Assembly: GCA_024654485.1 (NCBI GenBank)
Contig: JANLHO010000052.1
Coordinates: forward strand, 1-10,752
Direction: 5' to 3'
Length of the DNA: 10,752 bases
Origin: Patescibacteria group bacterium
Lineage (GTDB): Bacteria; Patescibacteriota; Minisyncoccia; Phycocordibacterales; UBA2100
Part shown: piece after piece, positions 6,952 through 10,752 of the stretch
Layout of the letters: every line of letters starts with the position of its first letter
How positions within the stretch are numbered: position 1 is the stretch's first letter
Made by a program: the position numbers and the translations under genes
Notes under the pieces: model-generated
Seen by the model: only the letters and a program-made list of their open reading frames with translations
What the model was told of the DNA's origin: nothing
Databases searched by the model: none

Positions 6952-7848
6952 TCAAGCTCCGCAGCTTCCGCCGCCGCCCACCTGCGCGGGCTTTGTGACG
7001 AGACTCATAATGCGCTGGTAGCCTGCGGCGCTTGAATACTCGTAACCAAGTACAGCTTTTGGATCCGCATCCTCCCAATCAGTGCCCTCCGATGCGAGGT
7101 ATTGCGCTATGGTGAGATAGGTGTCGGGGAACCAGTACGAATTGACCTGAAGCGCGACTTTGTACATCTCGTCTTCGCTTACGCCATTCGCCGCCATGAG
7201 CTCCAAGAGTCCGAGCATCGCCATCCCGTGATTACAATCCGGAAAATGCGTGGAATTCCCGCAGCACGGGCGATAGATGTTGCTGCTTGCGCTATTCACG
7301 CGCGCCTGCTGCTCAGGAGTCAGTGTTACGAACGAGTGCGCGCCATAGTGGCCCATCGGGCCGCCTTTTGCCAGCGTCCAGCCTCCCGTGGAGGCGAAGT
7401 TCCCCGCGCCTCCGTAATCCGGATTCATCATCTCCGTGGTGTCTTGTAGTATGGGATTTGCGTTGCCGAGTCCGAAAGCCCACAGCAAATTTAGAAGCTC
7501 CCCCGCGTTGTCGCGGGTCATCACGACCTGTTTTTGATAGTCGGCGGAAAGAAGCGCTTTTGTGTCGTCGCTCATCCCGCCTCTGCCCGCGTAAAGGTTC
7601 TGAAGCGCTTCCCCGTCTATCACGCCCGCCTCCACCATCCGCGCGCCGATGTCACCCCAGCGTATGGGGAGCGTGACCCCCTCCTCGGGAATTACTTCCT
7701 GCGCAAGCGCTTGCATGTCGGCGGAGCCGGGTGCTGCGCCAAATTGTGCTGCGCCCCCCGCCACGGCTCTAATTCCCACAAACACGAGAATGAGCGCAAG
7801 TATTAGCGCGGCGGGTTTCCAATAATTTGTTTGTGTGTCTTCCGTCAT
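6952..7848 (-). CDS. Membrane-anchored Cys/His motif protein of unknown family
   Basis: The 298-residue product has a short cytoplasmic start, one TM segment (about 12-30) and a large domain outside the membrane. The striking part is PCCGNSTHFPDCNHGMA (194-210): C195, C196, H201, C205 and H207, ending in a hydrophobic helix MLGLLELMAANG. This looks like a metal- or haem-type site but does not match CxxCH. A flexible glycine tail ends in GGGGSCGA, with C296 four residues from a free C-terminus. An aromatic segment VNSYWFPDTYLTIAQYL follows at 235-251. I have the impression of similar proteins in other candidate-phylum genomes, with no known function. Start ATG at 7848 has GGTGA four bases upstream, one of the few SD-like matches in this operon; it begins 4 bases after the preceding stop. 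Inference: extracytoplasmic copper binder or delivery protein. Confidence 0.85.
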   Translation of the reverse strand: MTEDTQTNYWKPAALILALILVFVGIRAVAGGAAQFGAAPGSADMQALAQEVIPEEGVTLPIRWGDIGARMVEAGVIDGEALQNLYAGRGGMSDDTKALLSADYQKQVVMTRDNAGELLNLLWAFGLGNANPILQDTTEMMNPDYGGAGNFASTGGWTLAKGGPMGHYGAHSFVTLTPEQQARVNSASSNIYRPCCGNSTHFPDCNHGMAMLGLLELMAANGVSEDEMYKVALQVNSYWFPDTYLTIAQYLASEGTDWEDADPKAVLGYEYSSAAGYQRIMSLVTKPAQVGGGGSCGA

Positions 7849-7852
7849 ATGT

Positions 7853-8290
7853 TCACCAATTTTTACAGCACTGAATAATTTTCTGTACCATTCCCTTCAT
7901 CCGCTCATTCCCCCTTTGCGAGAAGAGCGCGATGAAGACTGCCCACATGGCCGCGAGCAGCAAGTACGCTCTCCGCTCCGCATGCGCGTCGGCAAGCAGG
8001 ATGTAGACGAGCGCGAAAAGCGTCGCCATGAAGGGGAACGTGAAGAGATGATATTCTTCGGGCAATTTTTCCCGCAGAAGATACATGACGCCGATGACGC
8101 TTCCGCCCATCAGTATCCCTATCATCAAGGGGTCCACGTCCTTGCCGAGGACGAGCAGGACGAGCAGGACGAGCCATGTCGTGCTCGCGGCGGCGCACGC
8201 CGCGCACACCTTGAGCCCCAAGGTGCGCGCGGCCAAGAATGCGACGAACAGCGCCGAGAGTATCCACAGTAGTGTCGTAAGCCCTACCAT
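7853..8290 (-). CDS. Five-TM membrane protein with CxxC (CAAC) motif
   Basis: The 145-residue product is almost entirely hydrophobic, with segments at about 3-23, 33-49, 55-72, 84-101 and 106-124. KVCAACAAAS (27-36) places C29 and C32 at the membrane edge at the start of the second segment; the cytoplasmic or external tail ends with QCCKNW (C141, C142). Both Cys pairs suit metal transfer or disulfide exchange. It has no recognised domain; the CxxC at a helix start resembles thiol-handling membrane proteins only in a general way. Its ATG overlaps the end of the preceding gene by 7 bases, a sign of translational coupling and of a stoichiometric partnership with that protein. AGGT lies 6 bases upstream. 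Minus-strand frame +1 over the same stretch is a shadow. Confidence 0.82.
   Translation of the reverse strand: MVGLTTLLWILSALFVAFLAARTLGLKVCAACAAASTTWLVLLVLLVLGKDVDPLMIGILMGGSVIGVMYLLREKLPEEYHLFTFPFMATLFALVYILLADAHAERRAYLLLAAMWAVFIALFSQRGNERMKGMVQKIIQCCKNW
8150..8175 (+). repeat. 9-bp tandem repeat, about 2.9 copies, within a TM-coding stretch
   Basis: GACGAGCAG is repeated at 8150-8158 and 8159-8167, with a third unit starting at 8168 and broken after eight bases. On the coding (minus) strand it encodes LVLLVLLVL in the second TM segment of the five-TM protein. Confidence 0.7.
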
Positions 8291-8808
8291 ACGAGTACCT
8301 GAATGATGACCGAGGCGATGAGAAGAAGGCCGAGCGTTATTGCCATTCCCTGAAACGGCAGCTGCTCCCCGCGCGCGCGCGTCAAAGCCCGGCTAAGCCA
8401 CGGGGCTACGGCGACGAGTAAGCCGCCCAATATCGCGCCGAAGAGAAACAGGTCTACGACATACGTTTTGTTGAAGGGCGTCCCGTACTCGCCGCCGAGC
8501 GATATATAGAACGGGCCGTAATCTCGGATGAGCGGCATCACGGGAACAACGGTGGAGAGATAGATCAGTAGCGTCAGCACTTCCTTCTGGTAAGGGATGT
8601 ACCGACGCTTTATCAATGGCGCGAGCCACGCGCCAAGCGCAAGGGCGAACGCGCCTATGAGCACACCTACGATTATGGAGGATATGCCGAGATACGCCGC
8701 GAATACCGCGAGAGCTCCTGCCCCGACGGTACACAAGGGGCAGTGCGCAAAAGCGGTCTTCGGAACGAGCGCGAGGAACGGCAGCGCGATGAGTGCGAGT
8801 TTTTTCAT
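8284..8808 (-). CDS. Multi-pass membrane protein with signal peptide and HCPLC start
   Basis: The 174-residue product begins with a textbook signal peptide: KK at 2-3, hydrophobic core 4-16, and an AFA (19-21) cleavage box. Cleavage there would leave His22 as the mature N-terminus, followed by C23-P-L-C26 (a CxxC). Further TM segments lie at about 30-41, 43-65, 76-93, 117-138 and 154-172, with a loop containing YISLGGEYGTPFNKTY (101-116). I recognise the HCPLCT-G pattern from small uncharacterised proteins of candidate phyla and archaea, not from a characterised family. Alternatives: copper import/export helper, thiol oxidoreductase membrane subunit. It follows the DUF411 gene by 4 bases and overlaps the next gene by 7. 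No Shine-Dalgarno is visible, so coupling to the upstream gene is likely. Confidence 0.85.
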   Translation of the reverse strand: MKKLALIALPFLALVPKTAFAHCPLCTVGAGALAVFAAYLGISSIIVGVLIGAFALALGAWLAPLIKRRYIPYQKEVLTLLIYLSTVVPVMPLIRDYGPFYISLGGEYGTPFNKTYVVDLFLFGAILGGLLVAVAPWLSRALTRARGEQLPFQGMAITLGLLLIASVIIQVLVW

Positions 8809-8812
8809 GGCA

Positions 8813-9283
8813 CTAGAGGGTCATGAAGATATCGCCTCGCTCGCCGTCCTGCGTTATCTCGTATACCACGAAGTCGCTCATCTTTGAGCCGCCCATGCCG
8901 GGCGCGCCCATGGGCATACCGGGCATACCGATACCCTTTATGTCCGGCTTATCCGCGAGAAGCTTCGCTATCGCTTCCTCCGGTATGTGCCCTTCCACGA
9001 TGTAGCCGCCGACTTCGCTCGTGTGGCAGCTTTCCAGCTCATACGGCACGCCGATCTCGCGCTTTTTCGCGCCCAAGTCAGAGTCGCTGATGTTGTGAAC
9101 GTCTACGCCATAACCTTCTCGCTTGAGATACGTCGCGTACACGCCGCAGCATCCGCACGATGCGGATTTGTGTATGACGACTTGGCCGAGTGGCGGAGTG
9201 CCTGATGAGCTCCCGCGCGTGAATACGAATCCAAGAGTCGCAACTCCCGCGACGAGGAGCGCGATAATGATGAATTTATTCAT
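8813..9283 (-). CDS. DUF411 (CopG-like) Cys-rich metal-binding protein
   Basis: The 156-residue product has an N-terminal membrane segment (about 4-22) without a clear cleavage box, so it is either anchored or secreted to the extracytoplasmic side. The DUF411 domain follows: KSASCGCCGVY (39-49; C43, C45, C46), then LESCHTSEVGGYIVEGHIP (83-101; C86, H87, H99) and the DIKGIGMPGMPMGAPGM segment (114-130), whose Met-rich run suits Cu+ binding. Members of this family are found in copper and silver resistance clusters and are thought to bind copper through these cysteines. A short C-terminal strand region, DFVVYEIT, completes the domain. It starts 4 bases after the Met-rich protein and is followed after 4 bases by the HCPLC protein. 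With no CopZ-type chaperone in the operon, it is the best candidate for metal handover to or from the envelope proteins. Confidence 0.94.
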   Translation of the reverse strand: MNKFIIIALLVAGVATLGFVFTRGSSSGTPPLGQVVIHKSASCGCCGVYATYLKREGYGVDVHNISDSDLGAKKREIGVPYELESCHTSEVGGYIVEGHIPEEAIAKLLADKPDIKGIGMPGMPMGAPGMGGSKMSDFVVYEITQDGERGDIFMTL

Positions 9284-9287
9284 GTTG

Positions 9288-9863
9288 CTATTTCTGGTTG
9301 AGTCTCCTGATAAGAACGAGCAGAAGGAGGAGGCCAGCTGCGAGCCATACGAGCATCGTGAGCATGCCGAGCCAGCCGTATCCGAATCCCAGTCCGCCTA
9401 TCTGCATGGGCAGACCCATCATGCCGCCGCCGTAATATGCCCCGTAGCCTCCCATCATTGAGCTTCCGTAGCCTCCCATCATCGGCATCACAGGCCCGCC
9501 CTGTTCGCCAGACCAGCAGCCGAGGTAGGATCTCCCCATCGCGATGTGTGCCTGCCGCAAAGACTCACTGCCTTCGCCGCCCATCATTTGGTCCATATAC
9601 TCGTGCGCCGCTCCCGGGTGTATTGTCTCCATGTAGGCGTCGCCCAGCTTCTCAAGCTGGTCTTCCGTGATGCTCGCGCAGTCCACGCCGCTCTGCGCGC
9701 TCGTATTTTGGTCTTGGTATATTTCTTCAAGTGCGGACATCACGGCGGCACTTGCCTGACCTCCCTCGCCCTGCAGACCCCCCATCATGCCCTGCGCCGA
9801 AGCGGATAGAGCGAACGACAGGATTCCGAGCGTGAAGAATGTTGGTAATGCAATAGTTTTCAT
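9288..9863 (-). CDS. Secreted Met/His-rich protein with C-terminal membrane anchor
   Basis: The 191-residue product has a signal peptide (residues 1-23, ASA|Q box) and a single C-terminal TM helix (about 163-186) followed by RRLNQK, so the middle part faces outward. That part holds MMGG four times, with many Gly and Tyr (26-29, 93-96, 128-131, 136-139), plus GGGMMG, and a small helical domain with C62, C116, H82, H87 and H106 (ITEDQLEKLGDAYMETIHP to RSYLGCW). The C62/C116 pair could form a disulfide; the Met/His content suits Cu+ or Ag+ capture. I recall similar small Met-rich proteins in candidate phyla but no characterised one. It follows the largest gap inside the operon (40 bases, with a hairpin) and precedes the DUF411 gene by 4 bases. 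No Shine-Dalgarno is seen. Confidence 0.83.
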   Translation of the reverse strand: MKTIALPTFFTLGILSFALSASAQGMMGGLQGEGGQASAAVMSALEEIYQDQNTSAQSGVDCASITEDQLEKLGDAYMETIHPGAAHEYMDQMMGGEGSESLRQAHIAMGRSYLGCWSGEQGGPVMPMMGGYGSSMMGGYGAYYGGGMMGLPMQIGGLGFGYGWLGMLTMLVWLAAGLLLLLVLIRRLNQK

Positions 9864-9883
9864 ATGTTGATTTTTTATGACTA

Positions 9884-9901
9884 ACGACTAAAGAGAGTCG
9901 T
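9884..9901 (-). promoter_or_regulatory. Small hairpin in the largest intra-operon gap
   Basis: ACGACT (9884-9889) and AGTCGT (9896-9901) form a perfect 6-bp stem with a 6-base loop. On the transcribed strand it is followed by an A-rich stretch (TAAAAAATC), not a T-tract, so it is not a standard terminator. It may be an RNA processing or stability site between the two-TM gene and the Met-rich gene. Confidence 0.35.
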
Positions 9902-9903
9902 CG

Positions 9904-10317
9904 CTAGCCGTAAACCTTGGGATTAAGAATGCCGCTCGCAAACAATTCTACGAGCGGGTTCGCGGGTTGCGGCAGCGCGATACCCGATACCCTGGGGCGC
10001 AGCCTAATCATGCCAACATCCCCTGCGAAGCGACGCACGGCATACGAGGCAAAAAATCCCGCTAAAGCGAGAAGCATCACGACGAATATAGGCGCTGCCG
10101 ACGCCGCCTTTCCTACCACGGTAGAGTGGAAAGCCATTGCTCCGTCGCACAGAGCCGGAGAGACGTGCTCGCCCGCGCACGGCTCACCCAATACGGGAGT
10201 GGCTGCGCTGATGCACACTAGGGAGGCGACCACCACAAGACCTACGAGCAAAGCGGCGAATATATGAGCTACACGACCGTATCGTGTACCCGCGCCGAAG
10301 TGTGAAAAAAATCGCAT
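9904..10317 (-). CDS. Two-TM protein with extracytoplasmic Cys pair, second gene of the metal operon
   Basis: The 137-residue product has two TM segments (about 17-39 and 73-94) joined by a loop of some 33 residues with C47, C57 and H64 (EPCAGEHVSPALCDGAMAFH across 45-64), and C35 at the membrane edge. The short basic N-terminus and the longer C-terminal tail (95-137, ending NPLVELFASGILNPKVYG) would lie in the cytoplasm. I recognise the FxxGILNPK-Y ending as recurring in uncharacterised candidate-phylum proteins, but no function is known. The ATG is 2 bases after the csoR stop (TAATTATG), so translation is probably coupled to the repressor. Possible roles: metal sensor partner, importer helper, or chaperone dock; none can be chosen from the sequence. 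Confidence 0.8.
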   Translation of the reverse strand: MRFFSHFGAGTRYGRVAHIFAALLVGLVVVASLVCISAATPVLGEPCAGEHVSPALCDGAMAFHSTVVGKAASAAPIFVVMLLALAGFFASYAVRRFAGDVGMIRLRPRVSGIALPQPANPLVELFASGILNPKVYG

Positions 10318-10319
10318 AA

Positions 10320-10589
10320 TTATTTTTTCGCGGCTCGCCGGAAGACCCCCAGTATCTCCTGTACGGCCTTCTTTTCCTGATGCCCCCTTATCTGATGCAC
10401 AACATGCTCGCTTAGATGATTTTCCAGCATTAGATTCTCCACGGAGGAAAGCGCGCTGCGCACGGCGGATGACTGCGTGATGATGTCCACGCAGTAGGTG
10501 TCTTTTTCCACCATCTGCTGAAGCCCGCGCACCTGACCCTCCAGCCGCTTCAGGCGATTGAGCACCTTCTTTTTAATTCCGGTTTCCAT
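10320..10589 (-). CDS. csoR: CsoR/RcnR-family metal-sensing transcriptional repressor
   Basis: The 89-residue product is an all-helical DNA-binding repressor that releases its operator on metal binding. Family marks: IKKKVLNRLKRLEGQVRGLQ (5-24) in the first helix with the basic DNA-contact residues, then YC at 32-33 and the ENHLSEHVVH helix. Ligand positions by spacing are C33, H58 and H62 (intervals of 25 and 4, the same as in characterised members). Copper-type CsoR proteins have Cys-His-Cys; nickel/cobalt RcnR has Cys-His-His as seen here. Tyr32 and Glu78, at the spacings of the second-shell Tyr and Glu of copper CsoR, are kept. The ATG at 10589 is chosen over the GTG one codon upstream because the promoter puts the transcript start at about 10591. 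AGGTGAT overlaps the ATG. First gene of the operon; probably autoregulated through the operator at 10603-10619. Whether it senses copper is inferred from the operon. Confidence 0.95.
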   Translation of the reverse strand: METGIKKKVLNRLKRLEGQVRGLQQMVEKDTYCVDIITQSSAVRSALSSVENLMLENHLSEHVVHQIRGHQEKKAVQEILGVFRRAAKK

Positions 10590-10597
10590 CACCTTTC

Positions 10598-10626
10598 ATC
10601 ATATACCCCTAGGGGGTATTGCGCAA
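10598..10626 (-). promoter_or_regulatory. csoR operon promoter
   Basis: Minus strand: -35 TTGCGC (10621-10626), exactly 17 bases, then -10 TATGAT (10598-10603, five of six matches to the consensus). The predicted start is at about 10591, at the start codon, so the operon mRNA would be leaderless. The operator fills the spacer. The -35 lies in the perfect 10-bp palindrome ATTGCGCAAT (10618-10627), so TTGCGC also reads on the plus strand, but no convincing -10 follows there. Confidence 0.7.
10603..10619. promoter_or_regulatory. CsoR-type operator ATACCCCTAGGGGGTAT
   Basis: A G/C tract flanked by TA-rich ends, with near-perfect dyad symmetry (TACCCC / GGGGTA, the right arm having one extra G). 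This is the form of known CsoR operators. It lies between the -35 and -10 boxes, so a bound repressor would block RNA polymerase. No second copy is found elsewhere in the window, so the whole metal operon probably depends on this single site. Confidence 0.85.
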
Positions 10627-10662
10627 TAACTCCGCGTGTACAACTTAGCTTACCGTCTCGCC

Positions 10663-10713
10663 CGCAGCATGTTTTTGGGGTCTCTGCAGCGCGACGGCGC
10701 GAAGCCGAGGGAA
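10663..10713 (+). repeat. 51-bp repeat, copy B (inverted relative to copy A)
   Basis: Matches the minus strand of 2627-2677 at 48 of 51 positions; differences are at 10679, 10682 and 10710. It sits in the 160 bases to the right of csoR, pointing away from the operon, some 37 bases beyond the csoR -35. An open frame (28 codons from the ATG at 10669, or from a GTG at 10636) runs through it to the window edge. Confidence 0.85.
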
Positions 10714-10752
10714 TTTTTAGAGCCGACGCTACGGTCGGCTCCCCGATCCCGC
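10669..10752 (+). CDS. Possible partial plus-strand ORF through repeat copy B
   Basis: From ATG 10669 an open frame of 28 codons runs off the right edge and encodes MFLGSLQRDGAKPREF followed by LEPTLRSAPRSR. Its first 15 residues differ from the ORF in copy A at two positions. An in-frame GTG at 10636 would extend it by 11 residues. There is no Shine-Dalgarno and no clear promoter, so this may be only an open stretch in a non-coding repeat. The remainder of 10593-10752 holds the csoR promoter and a hairpin, with nothing else recognised. Confidence 0.2.
   Translation, partial: MFLGSLQRDGAKPREFLEPTLRSAPRSR
10720..10741. other. 8-bp perfect stem-loop near the right edge
   Basis: GAGCCGAC (10720-10727) and GTCGGCTC (10734-10741) form an 8-bp stem with loop GCTACG, starting six bases after repeat copy B. 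On the minus strand it is followed by an A-run (TAAAAATT) and on the plus strand by CCCGATCCC, so neither side shows a T-tract. It may be part of a larger structured element with the repeat. Confidence 0.5.

Noticed and set aside
9884..9901. Terminator between the two-TM gene and the Met-rich gene
   Set aside because: The stem is short, and the transcribed strand has A residues rather than T residues after it.
10590..10592. GTG start for csoR one codon upstream of the ATG
   Set aside because: The predicted transcript start falls inside this codon; the ATG gives the more usual family length.
10619..10652. Divergent plus-strand promoter using the palindromic TTGCGC
   Set aside because: No acceptable -10 lies 16-18 bases downstream; TAGCTT is 21 bases away and TACAAC 14.
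2627..10713. Inverted 51-bp repeats as terminal inverted repeats of a transposon
   Set aside because: No transposase, integrase or target duplication was seen, the enclosed genes are housekeeping or metal genes with separate promoters, and the copies sit in ordinary intergenic gaps.
10720..10741. Intrinsic terminator at the right edge
   Set aside because: The stem is good but neither strand has a T-tract after it; on the minus strand an A-run follows.

Overview
All well-supported genes in this window lie on the minus strand, with no tRNA, rRNA, CRISPR array or transposase. The organism is a bacterium of moderate GC. Lipid-anchored or single-pass extracellular proteins with Ser/Thr linkers, many small membrane proteins of unknown family and scarce Shine-Dalgarno sequences would fit a member of the candidate phyla radiation (Patescibacteria, Parcubacteria-like). 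This placement is a guess from style and from remembered look-alikes, not a proof.

Layout, reading right to left (the direction of transcription). From 10626 to 4371 runs a nine-gene, tightly packed metal operon: a CsoR/RcnR-family repressor with its own operator-promoter; a two-TM protein with an extracytoplasmic Cys pair; a secreted, Met- and His-rich membrane-anchored protein; a DUF411 Cys-rich protein; two overlapping multi-pass membrane proteins that each carry a CxxC motif; a membrane-anchored protein with a CC...H...C.H signature; a DUF302 protein; and a CopB-type (CPH) copper P1B-ATPase with an N-terminal heavy-metal-binding domain. The operon ends in a long stem-loop spanning the ATPase stop codon. 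Gaps are 2, 40, 4, 4, -7, 4, 16 and 6 bases, so one transcript is likely.

Left of it stand three separately promoted genes: a cupin protein behind an extended -10 promoter (4322-4330), a membrane-anchored extracellular protein of a conserved uncharacterised family, and a fused aspartate kinase/homoserine dehydrogenase (thrA) at the left edge, with the start of another gene perhaps just beyond it.

The most unusual items are: (i) a 51-bp repeat, 48/51 identical, present in inverted orientation at 2627-2677 and 10663-10713, whose copies keep the same short reading frame; (ii) the set of four poorly known Cys/His membrane or secreted proteins in the CsoR-controlled operon, a plausible undescribed copper-handling envelope system; (iii) a repressor whose ligand set is Cys-His-His like RcnR yet keeps the Tyr and Glu second-shell positions of copper CsoR; and (iv) three promoters placed so that transcripts would be leaderless or nearly so.
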